Below are positions 24,342-33,334 of a stretch of DNA of 64,000 nt, piece after piece. A program made the position numbers and the translations under genes. Location: positions 310,001 to 374,000 of the forward strand of contig NZ_QMIL01000002.1 in the NCBI RefSeq assembly GCF_003316875.1, in the 5' to 3' direction. Below the pieces are notes generated by a model. The model was not told the origin of the DNA. It saw nothing but the letters and a program-made list of their open reading frames with translations, and ran no database searches. The stretch's first letter is position 1. The number at the start of each line of letters is the position of its first letter. The stretch comes from Aliidiomarina celeris. Its GTDB lineage: Bacteria > Pseudomonadota > Gammaproteobacteria > Enterobacterales > Alteromonadaceae.

Positions 24342-24560
24342 TTAGCATGGTTTGATGTTTTAAAAAGTCAACTTTTGTATCTAGCTCTTTAGAGGGAGGA
24401 CGGTTCGGCTTTCACTAAAAAGTCGACTTTGCTCAATATTTTTATAACATGTGCTTAAATAATGTAAATCAAGGACGAGTTTCAATTGTAATCCCCCCGA
24501 AAAATCGGAGCAGTTATAACTAGAAAATTCCGTTAAACCAAAACGAATGACCTCTCTCCC
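24342..24560. other. AT-rich non-coding stretch of the insertion
   Basis: No credible gene. A 61-codon frame on the minus strand has no ribosome site and no family resemblance. The base composition is poorer in GC than the flanking chromosome, consistent with acquired DNA. Confidence 0.5.
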
Positions 24561-24813
24561 CAACAATATGACCCCGCCACCAACGAGATCTTCTGGTTAA
24601 ATTCCGCGATTGCCCACTAGCGCGTTGGATAACGCTTTTCTATAGTGCTAGCTCAGGTTTAGCGCAGGGAGGCGACTGTGGGTGGGAAGGACAAAGTGAC
24701 AGGCTATGCGGTAGTGCTGAGTCGGGCACAGCTGGGTATGGATGCACCGGAAGTGAAAGTGGAAGTAAACTTGGGTAAAGGCTTGCCTGCTTTTCAAATC
24801 ATTGGCATGCCGG
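24561..24813 (+). repeat. Right copy of the duplicated comM promoter and 5' end
   Basis: Partner of 22325-22589. It leads without interruption into the full-length comM gene. The two direct copies flank about 2.0 kb holding the toxin-antitoxin pair and a lipoprotein. Confidence 0.88.
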
Positions 24814-26234
24814 AAACCACGGTGCGTGAGGCGAAGGATCGGGTTCGCACCGCGCTCATTAATTCAGGTTTAGAGTTTCCCACGGCGCGGATTACCGTGA
24901 ACCTGTCGCCGGCAGAGCTACCCAAACAAGGCGCACGTTTTGACCTTGCTATCGCCCTCGGTATTTTAGCGGCCAATGACCAATTGCCGTTAACCGCGCT
25001 GAACGACCTTGAGTGTTATGGGGAACTCACGTTAGACGGCAAGGTTCGTGCGGTGCCGGGTATGTTGCCGTCACTCTTACAAACCCAACGCTGCGGTCGG
25101 CAGGCGTTAGTGTCGATTGAAAATGCGAGTGAAGCGTCGTTGTTGCGTACTTCTATTGCGGCAGGAGCAACCACGCTCGCGGCAGCCGTGCGCCATTTAG
25201 AGCGTCGAGAGCCGCTGCCCGCTATAACTCCAGCGACCTTGCTGCATCGGCCGCATTTAGCTGGCGATATGGCTGATGTGAGAGGGCAGCAATTAGCAAA
25301 GCGCGCATTGGTGATAGCGGCCAGTGGCGGCCACCATATTCTGTTTGTGGGGCCACCAGGCACGGGGAAAACCATGTTGGCGAAACGCATGCTCAGCATT
25401 ATGCCTCCGCTGAGTGAGCAACAAGCCCTCGATGTGGCGGCAATTCAGTCGATTACCGGCATACCCTTTGATTTGCAACAGTGGCGACAACGGCCCTTCC
25501 GTAGCCCGCATCATTCTTGCTCTGCGACCGCTTTGGTGGGTGGGGGCTCGATCCCAAAACCGGGCGAAATAACTTTGGCGCATAGGGGGATTTTATTCCT
25601 CGATGAACTGACCGAAATGCCGCGCCATGTGCTGGATGTGTTGCGCGAGCCGCTCGAGTCGGGCGAAGTGCATATTAGCCGAGCAAAGCAACAGACCACC
25701 TTTCCTGCATGTTTTCAGCTGGTGTGTGCATTGAATCCTTCGCCTTGTGGCCAGTTTGATGGAACTCTCAGTTCTGCGCGCTCGACGCCGGATCAGATCA
25801 TTAACTACCTAGCACGCATTTCTGGGCCTTTTCTGGATCGCATTGATTTACAAGTTGAGGTGCCGCGTCAACCGGAAGCGCTTAAGTTTCAAGCGCAGGA
25901 TGAACAGGTACCCGACGAAGAGCGCAGTACCGCTATTGCGCCCTTAGTTGCTGAGGCGCAACAGGCCCAGTTGGAGCGACAAGGATGTTTAAATAGTGCT
26001 CTGTCGGTGGCGCAGATTAAACGCTTTTGTGCACTCAAGGAGGCCGATCATGATTTTTTAGTCGCCGCCATGGAGAAGCTCAAACTATCGCATCGCGCCT
26101 ATCACCGCACCCTAAAGCTCGCTCGCACTATTGCCGATTTAGCAGAGGCCGAGCACATAAGTCGCGCCCACCTTGCTGAGGCCATGAGCTATCGTGCCCT
26201 TGATGTGCTTTTAAACCAGCTTCGAGAACTTTGA
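24678..26234 (+). CDS. comM: ComM, AAA+ Mg-chelatase-like helicase
   Basis: Hexameric AAA+ helicase promoting branch migration in natural transformation. 518 residues, near E. coli YifB/ComM (506). It has the N-terminal ChlI domain, Walker A GPPGTGKTMLAKRM near residue 218, Walker B ILFLDELTE and a C-terminal helical lid. Start GTG 24678 follows GGGAGG and aligns with the truncated copy upstream. comM is known as an insertion point for genomic islands in several gammaproteobacteria; here an island sits before the intact gene, and a remnant of another comM lies on its far side. Confidence 0.95.
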   Translation: MGGKDKVTGYAVVLSRAQLGMDAPEVKVEVNLGKGLPAFQIIGMPETTVREAKDRVRTALINSGLEFPTARITVNLSPAELPKQGARFDLAIALGILAANDQLPLTALNDLECYGELTLDGKVRAVPGMLPSLLQTQRCGRQALVSIENASEASLLRTSIAAGATTLAAAVRHLERREPLPAITPATLLHRPHLAGDMADVRGQQLAKRALVIAASGGHHILFVGPPGTGKTMLAKRMLSIMPPLSEQQALDVAAIQSITGIPFDLQQWRQRPFRSPHHSCSATALVGGGSIPKPGEITLAHRGILFLDELTEMPRHVLDVLREPLESGEVHISRAKQQTTFPACFQLVCALNPSPCGQFDGTLSSARSTPDQIINYLARISGPFLDRIDLQVEVPRQPEALKFQAQDEQVPDEERSTAIAPLVAEAQQAQLERQGCLNSALSVAQIKRFCALKEADHDFLVAAMEKLKLSHRAYHRTLKLARTIADLAEAEHISRAHLAEAMSYRALDVLLNQLREL

Positions 26235-26476
26235 TTCTCTTACTCAAACCTTACCGTGGAAAAATAGACAGCAGTTTTTATCGGTGCAGTACAGCCTGAT
26301 GTTTGAGATCAGGTGTTGGTTAGGATTATGTCGGTGATCGACGCGGATAAGTTGATGGAGAAATTTATTGAATACTAACGCCTTGTGTTAGCATTGTGCC
26401 CTCTAACGCGTGACTTCTACTTTTAATTTCAGGTCATCTAATCAGCCAATTGCTAATGAACAAAGATGGGGCAAGC
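26235..26476. other. Intergenic region with two inverted repeats
   Basis: About 240 bases without a gene. CCTGAT-N7-ATCAGG near 26294 and CTAAC-N7-GTTAG near 26382 are the only structures noticed; neither is followed by a T tract, so their role is unclear. Confidence 0.4.
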
Positions 26477-27109
26477 ATGAAGGTACAACAACGTATTGTA
26501 TGGATCGGACTGGCGGCATTGGCGTTAACCTTACCGATATGGTTCGACGCGGTGTTAGCGCCGGGTGATCGATTATTCTTCTGGCGTTGGACTGAGTTTC
26601 AAATGACCGCTGAGAGTTTAGTATCGGTGAGCTTTCTGGTGGCAGCGGTTGCCGGTTATTTTTTCTTTCGCAAAGGTGCAGGAGATTGGCCGCAGTGGCC
26701 GCTGCTTCGCATTGGTTTGGGTGTTTGGATTTTTATGGTAACGCTTTTCGTGGGCTTTAGCGTTTGGATGTATAGCATTGGCGAGCAACGCATGGCGGCA
26801 GAATACCACCATGAACGGTTCGATGTACGCGCAATTGAGGTGCAGGGCATGATGGACGAGCCCCGCTTTTTGATTGTTATGAGCTGTGATCAAAGCCTCA
26901 TTCATCAGCGGGTTATTCATATCGACCAGTTTATGGGCGGCGACGATGTAAGCTTCGCTTTGAGTGAAACCGAGAACTACACCTTAAACGTTGACTTTAC
27001 CAATGAAGGGCGAGTACTGCATGCGGTAGCACTCGACCTCGACAGCCTCCATCGCCAATGTTTGCGCGGCGAGTCGCCTCGGCCCTCACCCTTCGCGTTG
27101 TCTAACTAA
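26477..27109 (+). CDS. Uncharacterised membrane protein
   Basis: About 210 residues from ATG 26477 (a GGGG stretch precedes it; ATG 26456 and TTG 26450 are in frame upstream). Three hydrophobic segments occupy the first half: around IVWIGLAALALTLPIW, ESLVSVSFLVAAVAGYFFF and IGLGVWIFMVTLFVGFSVWM. A soluble C-terminal half of about 110 residues follows, probably periplasmic, with no recognised domain. The stop overlaps the convergent lipoprotein gene by 4 bases (CTAA). Confidence 0.65.
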   Translation: MKVQQRIVWIGLAALALTLPIWFDAVLAPGDRLFFWRWTEFQMTAESLVSVSFLVAAVAGYFFFRKGAGDWPQWPLLRIGLGVWIFMVTLFVGFSVWMYSIGEQRMAAEYHHERFDVRAIEVQGMMDEPRFLIVMSCDQSLIHQRVIHIDQFMGGDDVSFALSETENYTLNVDFTNEGRVLHAVALDLDSLHRQCLRGESPRPSPFALSN

Positions 27110-27732
27110 TTGTCAAAGCTGTATTGGTAGTTGTCTTCCCAACCCCAAGGTGCAGGCGGTGTTTCAACGGGTGTGCTGAGGTCAACTTCAACTTGGAAGT
27201 CTCGGTTTTCCCGCATTAAGCGATAGCGCAGGGTATTTGCGTCGGGGAAAGACACGATCCAAGTATTGTTGATCGACGCAGGGTTACCATGCTCGGAAAA
27301 GAGCTGTTTACTGTAATCGTCGGCTGGGAACGATTGCTCGGTTGCGGTGCCGGCGGTGAATGCGGTACCACCATACCATGTCAGTTGATCATGGCTGCCG
27401 TCGTTATGGCGGTGATCATGCTTCAATTGCAGCCCTTGTTGAGTGCGAGTGAACACCCAAGTGCGTGAGTGGTCGTTACCCACATGCAGGGGTACGCGAA
27501 TACGGTCGTCGGTGCATTCTTTCACTTCAATCACGATACGCGCAGCAATCCAGTCTGCGTCTACGGCTTGATCGCCTACAGTTACTTTGCCTTCATAAGC
27601 GTTTCCGCAATGCGCAGCGAGGGTGTTAAAAAAGGCGTCATTTGGGTCTTCAGCTGCCGGCGTACAAGCCACCATTGTGCTTGCGGCAATGACCGCCACG
27701 GCGCTAACCATTATATATTGCGTTCGTTTCAA
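27106..27732 (-). CDS. Uncharacterised lipoprotein
   Basis: 208 residues. The N-terminal signal ends in TMVAC, an acceptable lipobox, then an acidic mature chain. It has a His/Asp-rich segment (KHDHRHNDGSHDQLTWYGG) and a cysteine pair that could form a disulfide (AAHCGNAYEG and VKECTDD). The motifs resemble a small family in marine gammaproteobacteria of unknown function. ATG 27732; the gene is divergent from the cysteine-metabolism operon. Confidence 0.7.
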   Translation of the reverse strand: MKRTQYIMVSAVAVIAASTMVACTPAAEDPNDAFFNTLAAHCGNAYEGKVTVGDQAVDADWIAARIVIEVKECTDDRIRVPLHVGNDHSRTWVFTRTQQGLQLKHDHRHNDGSHDQLTWYGGTAFTAGTATEQSFPADDYSKQLFSEHGNPASINNTWIVSFPDANTLRYRLMRENRDFQVEVDLSTPVETPPAPWGWEDNYQYSFDN

Positions 27733-27897
27733 GAGAGCTCCCTTAGGTTAAACAAACGCCATGGTAACCATTTTAGTTTGAAGCGAAAAGGTGTAATAAC
27801 CCTTTGCTCTAGTATAGAACGCTCTGGAATGGCACCTCGGTATGCAATCTTGTATGATATCGGCATATTTTTGAGCAGTGCAAACGAAGGAATACCT

Positions 27898-28866
27898 ATG
27901 AAGGTTTTTGGCAATGTATTAGAGATGATCGGGAACACCCCGATGGTCAAAGTAAACCATATCGACACCGGCCCTTGTGAGCTCTATTTAAAGCTGGAAA
28001 CCTTGAATCCAGGCATGTCGATTAAAGACCGCATTGCGGTATATATGATTGACGCCGCAGAAAAAGCGGGGCATATCAAACCGGGCGATACCTTAATTGA
28101 AGGTACGGCGGGCAACACGGGTTTGGGGTTGGCGATTGTAGCGGCGCAAAAAGGCTACAAGCTGATTATTGTGCTGCCTGACAAAATGAGCCGCGAAAAA
28201 CTCTATAACCTGAAAGCCTTGGGTGCTGAGGTGATTGAAACGCGCTCAGACGTGCAAAAAGGGCACCCGGAGTATTACCAAGATTTAGCCGAGCGTTTAG
28301 CAAAAGAGCGCGGGGCGTTCTATATCAACCAGTTTGAAAACCCAGCGAATGTGCAGGCACACTACGAAACAACAGGGCCTGAAATTTGGCAGCAAATGGA
28401 AGGCAAGCTCGACGCGTTTGTTTGCGGCGTTGGCTCTGGCGGCACCTTGACCGGCGTGGGGCGGTATTTGCGTGAGCAGCGCAGCGACGTTGATTTAGTT
28501 CTGGCCGATCCGAAAGGCTCTATTCTTGAGCCGTTAATTAATGAAGGCAAAGAAGTGGAAGCTGGCAGCTGGCGCGTGGAAGGTATTGGTGAAGACTTCA
28601 TTCCTGTGATCTGTGAGATCGCTCTTGCTGGTAAAGCCTACGCAATTTCCGATCAAGAAAGCTTTGAAACGGCCCGTGAAGTGCTTTTAAAAGAAGGCGT
28701 GATGGTGGGCTCGTCGAGTGGCACTTTAATTGCGGCTGCGTTGCAGTACTGCCGCGAACAAACAGAGCCAAAGCGTGTCGTTACGCTGGCTTGTGACACG
28801 GGGGCTCGCTATCTGTCGAAGCTATTTAATGATGAGTGGATGGCCGCTCAAGACTTTTCAAAGTAA
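27898..28866 (+). CDS. PLP-dependent cysteine synthase / cystathionine beta-synthase family enzyme
   Basis: Fold-type II PLP enzyme of 322 residues performing beta-replacement. The PLP lysine is in MSIKDRIA, the phosphate loop in EGTAGNTGLGLA, and GVGSGGTLTG near the middle. A GAAGGA ribosome site precedes ATG 27898; the frame is open far upstream without support. It is 11 bases ahead of a transsulfuration gene, so the pair may run reverse transsulfuration (homocysteine plus serine to cystathionine, then to cysteine). O-acetylserine sulfhydrylase (CysM-like) is the alternative. No C-terminal CBS domain is present. Confidence 0.85.
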   Translation: MKVFGNVLEMIGNTPMVKVNHIDTGPCELYLKLETLNPGMSIKDRIAVYMIDAAEKAGHIKPGDTLIEGTAGNTGLGLAIVAAQKGYKLIIVLPDKMSREKLYNLKALGAEVIETRSDVQKGHPEYYQDLAERLAKERGAFYINQFENPANVQAHYETTGPEIWQQMEGKLDAFVCGVGSGGTLTGVGRYLREQRSDVDLVLADPKGSILEPLINEGKEVEAGSWRVEGIGEDFIPVICEIALAGKAYAISDQESFETAREVLLKEGVMVGSSSGTLIAAALQYCREQTEPKRVVTLACDTGARYLSKLFNDEWMAAQDFSK

Positions 28867-28877
28867 GGATTTTTAAT

Positions 28878-30050
28878 ATGCGTGATACATCAAAGTTAGG
28901 TTTTGCAACGCGCACCATTCACGGCGGACAGGCGCCGGAGCCAGTTACCGGCGCCGTGATGCCGCCAATTGTAACCAGCTCAACTTACATTCAGCAGAGC
29001 CCGGGCGTGCATGCGGGCTTTGAATACTCGCGCTCACATAACCCAACGCGTTTTGCCTGGGAGCGTGCTGTGGCAAACCTTGAAGGTGGTCGCAACGGCT
29101 ACGCCTTTGGTTCGGGTATGGCAGCAACCTCAACTATTCTTGAGTTGCTCGACAGTGGTGATCATGTGGTTGCTATGGACGATCTCTATGGCGGTAGCTT
29201 TCGCTTGTTCGATAAGGTGCGCGAGCGCTCAGCTGGTCTTGAGTTCAGTTATGTCGACCTCGCCGATTTGGATTCAGTAAAAAGTTCTTTTACCGAAAAA
29301 ACTCGCATGATCTGGATTGAAACACCCAGTAATCCGATGTTGAAGCTTGTGGACATTGAAGCCTTGGTGAAACTCGGTCGTGCCCATCGTGACGACATGA
29401 TTATTGTCGTCGACAACACATTTGCCACGCCATACAACCAACGTCCGCTGGAACTCGGTGCCGATATTGTGATGCACTCTGCGACCAAATACCTGAACGG
29501 CCACTCCGACATGGTAGGGGGTATTGCGGTGGTGGGTGAACGCGAAGAGTTGATTGAGCAAATGACCTTCCTGCAGAACGCGGTGGGGGCAATTGCCGGT
29601 CCGTTCGACAGCTACTTAGCCTTGCGTGGCGTAAAAACCCTTGCGTTGCGTATGCGTCAACATAATGAAGCCGCGCTCGAGATTGCCCAGTGGCTGGAGC
29701 AGCACCCGCGGGTTCGTAAAGTGGTTCATCCGGGGCTTGCCAGTCATCCGCAACATGAGCTCGCGAAAAAACAGATGTCGGGTTTCGGTGGCATGATTTC
29801 CATCTTCCTAGAAGGCGATTTAGAGAGTGCGCGTAAATTCCTTGAAGCTGTGGAAATTTTTGCGCTGGCAGAGAGTTTGGGCGGGGTAGAAAGCTTAATT
29901 GAGCACCCAGCCATTATGACTCATGCGTCTATTCCAAAGGAAAACCGTGAGAAGCTTGGTATTCACGACAACTTTGTGCGTATTTCCGTAGGTATTGAAG
30001 ACACGGCCGACCTTATTGCCGATCTTGAACAAGCCTTAGCGGCGATGTGA
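28878..30050 (+). CDS. Trans-sulfuration PLP enzyme (cystathionine gamma-lyase/synthase family)
   Basis: Fold-type I Cys/Met-metabolism PLP enzyme, 390 residues from ATG 28878 (AAGGAT ribosome site). PLP lysine is in [12 protein letters not shown], with YSRSHNPTR and FGSGMAATS near the N-terminus and the C-terminal RISVGIED. The preceding cystathionine-beta-synthase-like gene favours cystathionine gamma-lyase (cysteine from cystathionine), but gamma-synthase activity cannot be excluded from sequence alone. The operon continues with a VOC gene. Confidence 0.88.
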   Translation: MRDTSKLGFATRTIHGGQAPEPVTGAVMPPIVTSSTYIQQSPGVHAGFEYSRSHNPTRFAWERAVANLEGGRNGYAFGSGMAATSTILELLDSGDHVVAMDDLYGGSFRLFDKVRERSAGLEFSYVDLADLDSVKSSFTEKTRMIWIETPSNPMLKLVDIEALVKLGRAHRDDMIIVVDNTFATPYNQRPLELGADIVMHSATKYLNGHSDMVGGIAVVGEREELIEQMTFLQNAVGAIAGPFDSYLALRGVKTLALRMRQHNEAALEIAQWLEQHPRVRKVVHPGLASHPQHELAKKQMSGFGGMISIFLEGDLESARKFLEAVEIFALAESLGGVESLIEHPAIMTHASIPKENREKLGIHDNFVRISVGIEDTADLIADLEQALAAM

Positions 30051-30066
30051 TAGGACAAGGGAAGCG

Positions 30067-30486
30067 ATGAGCATTCAACCTTTTCACTTGGCTATTCCGG
30101 TCGACAACCTTGAGAATGCGCGGGCGTTTTACGGCGACATTCTCGGCTGCGAGCAAGGCAGGTCTTCTGATCACTGGATTGACTGGAATTTTTTCGGTCA
30201 CCAGTTAGTCACGCACGTTGCTCCCGATCGAGTCTTACCTCCAGCGCACAATGCGGTTGATGGGCACAGCGTACCCTTACCGCATTTTGGAGTGGTGCTC
30301 ACCATGGACAGTTGGCAAGCACTTGCGGACCGAGTGGAAGAGGCGGGTGTGGCCTTTGTGATCGAACCCTACATTCGTTTTAAAGGCCAACCCGGAGAGC
30401 AAGCCACCATGTTCTTCTACGATAAGTCAGGCAATGCGCTCGAGTTCAAAGCCTTTGCTGACATAGGCCAGCTGTTCGCTTCGTAA
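30067..30486 (+). CDS. VOC family (glyoxalase/dioxygenase-fold) protein
   Basis: 139-residue protein with two beta-alpha-beta-beta-beta halves. [21 protein letters not shown] at the N-terminus (a 21-residue stretch read in parts) and [13 protein letters not shown] at the end carry the typical metal ligands (His near residue 7, Glu near the C-terminus). It is 16 bases after the transsulfuration gene and before a terminator, so it is in the same operon. Substrate unknown. Confidence 0.85.
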   Translation: MSIQPFHLAIPVDNLENARAFYGDILGCEQGRSSDHWIDWNFFGHQLVTHVAPDRVLPPAHNAVDGHSVPLPHFGVVLTMDSWQALADRVEEAGVAFVIEPYIRFKGQPGEQATMFFYDKSGNALEFKAFADIGQLFAS

Positions 30487-30505
30487 ATCAATGAGCCGAA
30501 AAATG

Positions 30506-30531
30506 AAGCCCTGCAGTGCAGGGCTTTTTTT
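30506..30531. terminator. Bidirectional rho-independent terminator
   Basis: AAGCCCTGC-AGT-GCAGGGCTT followed by five more T residues: a perfect 9-bp stem. On the other strand the stem is followed by TTCATTTTT. It lies between two convergent operons. Confidence 0.9.
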
Positions 30532-31627
30532 ACATCGAGTCGAACGCGGTAAAGTCGCCCATAGCGGCCATGGTTAGGCAAGAATGAGCGGGCACAATCA
30601 CCAGTAAGTCACCGAGTTTGAGGCTGCGCACCATACTGGCAGGCATGCGAATTTTGCCATGCTCTTGCGAAAGCCCTATTACCTGAGCTTCGCCCAATGG
30701 CGCTCCCCAACCGTGCTCGGTGCGGTGCATCACTTGGCCGAAAATGCGCCCCTCTGGGGTTTCAACCGCGTCTTTACTGAAATGCACGGCACCGCCGTGC
30801 ACCACCACTTCATTGCGTTCAGGGTACCGAGCGATCACCGGGCAGGCCACGGCCAGAGCAATATCGCTCCATTCACAAGCGCCAATATATTTTTGTTGTA
30901 GGTCATAAAACACATAGTTGCCGGGGCGTATTTCCGTCGCACCGGGAAAAGAGCTCATGCGGCTGCAGGTTGGGGTGTCGCCCACAGAAACACGAAAACC
31001 GCGTTGTTCATCGGCCGCCTCAGGCTTGGGCAACATTTGCAGTAGTTCCATAAGCCGCGCGGAGCTTTCGTTATGTACGCGTTGAATACCGGCTTCGCCT
31101 TCTGCGCCGTAACTGTGGCCACTGTGTACCATTACACCACGCTGATGAACTTGCGGTATCGCGGCAAGAGCATTTAATAGCGAACGAATGCGTGGGTGTT
31201 GTTGCCAGTCCAAACCAGTGCGCCCGTAGCCGGTGTCTATTTCTACCACCACATGCACCGGGTGGCGCAAGCGTTGTAACGTTGCCAGTGTATCCTCATG
31301 TTCTATGGTGAGGGTGAGTTCACAGTAGCTGGCTAAACTATTAAGCGCGGGTAATTCGCGTGGATTCAGTGGAATAGCAATGTGAATGTTACGCCAACCG
31401 TGTTCAGCAAATTGCTGTGCCATAGTAACAGAAGACACTGCAATTGGCGTGTGTGCGGGCGTACCAAACCATTGCCCAATTTCGATAGACTGGTGGGTTT
31501 TAAAATGTGGGCGCAAAGCAACCCGAGCCTGCGCAGCCTTTGCTTGCATGGTGTTGATATTACGTTGCGCCTTACTGCGATCAACCAAAACCGAAGGGCG
31601 CGTTAGGGTAGACCAATTAAGCTTCAT
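30530..31627 (-). CDS. D-threonine aldolase / D-serine dehydratase-like PLP enzyme
   Basis: Fold-type III (alanine racemase-like) PLP enzyme, 365 residues from ATG 31627, which has AAGGAG 8 bases upstream. The PLP lysine is in RPHFKTHQS; the metal pair His/Cys is in PAHSCLTM near the C-terminus, as in DSD1 and D-threonine aldolase. It overlaps the end of the upstream threonine-dehydratase-like gene by 11 bases, so the two act together. D-threonine or D-serine, or 3-hydroxyaspartate as in the aldolase BhcC, are possible substrates. Confidence 0.82.
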   Translation of the reverse strand: MKLNWSTLTRPSVLVDRSKAQRNINTMQAKAAQARVALRPHFKTHQSIEIGQWFGTPAHTPIAVSSVTMAQQFAEHGWRNIHIAIPLNPRELPALNSLASYCELTLTIEHEDTLATLQRLRHPVHVVVEIDTGYGRTGLDWQQHPRIRSLLNALAAIPQVHQRGVMVHSGHSYGAEGEAGIQRVHNESSARLMELLQMLPKPEAADEQRGFRVSVGDTPTCSRMSSFPGATEIRPGNYVFYDLQQKYIGACEWSDIALAVACPVIARYPERNEVVVHGGAVHFSKDAVETPEGRIFGQVMHRTEHGWGAPLGEAQVIGLSQEHGKIRMPASMVRSLKLGDLLVIVPAHSCLTMAAMGDFTAFDSM

Positions 31628-32603
31628 CAAATAAGCTCCTTAAGCCAAGGCGTGAAATGTCTACATTTCCACCGCTTAAAATAAGGCCGACGTTGCGCCC
31701 TTCAAATAGCCCTGGATATTTCAATACAGCGGCCATAACCGTAGCCGACGAGGGCTCTACAATAATTTTAAGTTGCTGCCACAATAAGCCCATTGCCGAA
31801 ATGATTTCAGCTTCGCTGACCAGCAAAATGTCTTGTACATGGCTGCGAATAATCGAAAAAGTATGTTCGCCAAGCTGCGTGAGTAAGCCGTCACAAATGC
31901 TCAGTGGCCCTTTTGCAGGTGCAACCTTGCCGTTGCGGAGGCTCTCCCATGCATCGTTCACGGTTTCGGGTTCTGCGCCATACACAGCCAACTCTTGGCT
32001 TTGACCTACCATGCAGGTTCCAGACAGCAAGCCACCGCCGCCAACCGGCGCAATTAAGCAGTCGAGATTGGGTTGGTGTTTAATCAGCTCCAGAGCCGCC
32101 GTGCCTTGCCCCGCAATAATCCAAGGGTGGTCGTAGGGCGGAATAAACATGGCTAAGCTGGTTGTTTGTTGCTCTGCCGTAAAGGCTTCTCGCGCGGCCA
32201 TGCCTGGCTCTAATTCGGTTATACGCGCGCCATACTGGGCTATGTTCTGCTTTTTAATTTGCGGTGCTGTTCGAGGCACACCAACGTGCACGGCAATGCC
32301 TAGCATTTGCCCCGCACAGGCGAGCGCTGCACCATGGTTGCCCGACGACACTGTAAATACACCCGCTTCGCGCTCCCGCTCAGTGAGTTGTAGTAGCGCA
32401 TAACAAGCGCCACGAAACTTAAAAGCACCGGTGCGTTGCAAGTTTTCACACTTAAACCAGAGCGATGCGCCACAGTGTTTGTTCAGCGCGTCGCTTTGTA
32501 AAACCGGGGTATGCACGCTGTAAGGTGCTATTTGTTTGTCGGCTTTTTGTATGGTGTCGAGATTGAGTGCGTGTTGGCCTGCAACTTGTTGCCACGCGGT
32601 CAT
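31617..32603 (-). CDS. Threonine/serine dehydratase-family PLP enzyme
   Basis: Fold-type II PLP enzyme, 328 residues, single catalytic domain with no ACT regulatory domain. PLP lysine in TGAFKFRGA, SSGNHGAALA loop, glycine loop APVGGGGLLSG. This size and form suit catabolic threonine dehydratase, serine racemase or 3-hydroxyaspartate dehydratase (BhcB-like). A GGAGG ribosome site lies before ATG 32603. It is translationally coupled with the downstream D-threonine-aldolase-like gene, suggesting use of both L- and D-hydroxy-amino acids, which is inference. Confidence 0.85.
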   Translation of the reverse strand: MTAWQQVAGQHALNLDTIQKADKQIAPYSVHTPVLQSDALNKHCGASLWFKCENLQRTGAFKFRGACYALLQLTEREREAGVFTVSSGNHGAALACAGQMLGIAVHVGVPRTAPQIKKQNIAQYGARITELEPGMAAREAFTAEQQTTSLAMFIPPYDHPWIIAGQGTAALELIKHQPNLDCLIAPVGGGGLLSGTCMVGQSQELAVYGAEPETVNDAWESLRNGKVAPAKGPLSICDGLLTQLGEHTFSIIRSHVQDILLVSEAEIISAMGLLWQQLKIIVEPSSATVMAAVLKYPGLFEGRNVGLILSGGNVDISRLGLRSLFDEA

Positions 32604-32737
32604 AAATACGAACCTCCAGGATCGAAAAAGCAGCCTTGAATTCGCTGGTTGCTTTGTTCGTGAAAGAGTACACTATGTGGCTATAATTACGCTAGTTAAC
32701 CCACTCTACTTAACCCAGCCTACTAAAGGAAACACGA

Positions 32738-33334
32738 ATGGATATTTGGACGGCCTCAATTACCTTGCTGCTTATTATGAACCCGCTCGGAAATTTGCCG
32801 ATTTTTATCTCTGTATTACGTCATGTTGAGCCCAAACGGCGTAAAGTGGTGTTAGCGCGGGAGCTAATATTTGCACTCATTTTCATGCTTATATTTCTGT
32901 TTTTGGGCAGTAGCCTGCTTTCTAGCTTAGGTTTAAAACAAGAAGCTGTGGGCATTGCGGGCGGTATTATTTTGTTTATTATCGCGCTCCGTATGATATT
33001 CCCTCAGCCCGGCGGTGTACTGGGCTTGCCGGCCGGTGAAGAGCCTTTTATTGTGCCTTTGGCTATTCCACTGATTTCCGGCCCGTCGCTCTTAGCGTCT
33101 TTAATTCTATTGGCAAACCAAGCGCCAGACCGTATGGTCGACTGGACAATTGCCGCAGTGGCGGCGTGGGTAATTTCGTCTACCGTACTTATGTTCAGTA
33201 GTGTTTTCTTGCGCGCACTAGGGCAGCGCGGTTTGAACGCAATTGAACGCTTAATGGGGATGATCCTTATTATGATTTCGGTGCAAATGTTCCTCGACGG
33301 CATTATGAAATACGTTGAATTAGGAGTTGTGTAA
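32738..33334 (+). CDS. yhgN: MarC/YhgN family inner-membrane protein
   Basis: 198-residue polytopic membrane protein with six hydrophobic segments. LLLIMNPLGNLPIF at the N-terminus and the duplicated second-half PLAIPLISGPSLLASLILL (19 residues) are typical of the MarC/NAAT family; length and the FPQPGG loop favour YhgN. Called a transporter in databases, but the substrate is not proven. AAAGGA ribosome site; the stop overlaps the yjaG start (TAATG). Confidence 0.9.
   Translation: MDIWTASITLLLIMNPLGNLPIFISVLRHVEPKRRKVVLARELIFALIFMLIFLFLGSSLLSSLGLKQEAVGIAGGIILFIIALRMIFPQPGGVLGLPAGEEPFIVPLAIPLISGPSLLASLILLANQAPDRMVDWTIAAVAAWVISSTVLMFSSVFLRALGQRGLNAIERLMGMILIMISVQMFLDGIMKYVELGVV

Noticed and set aside
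24381-24566. 61-codon minus-strand frame in the AT-rich part of the comM insertion
   Set aside because: No ribosome site, no family resemblance, and it runs into the duplicated comM promoter DNA.
24640-24662. TATAGTGCTAGC before comM (and in its copy) resembles synthetic promoter parts
   Set aside because: Short similarity only; both copies lie in natural, diverged DNA with no other sign of engineered sequence.
27469-27897. N-terminal extension of the cysteine-synthase-like gene
   Set aside because: Overlaps the lipoprotein gene on the other strand; family N-terminus begins at ATG 27898 with a good ribosome site.
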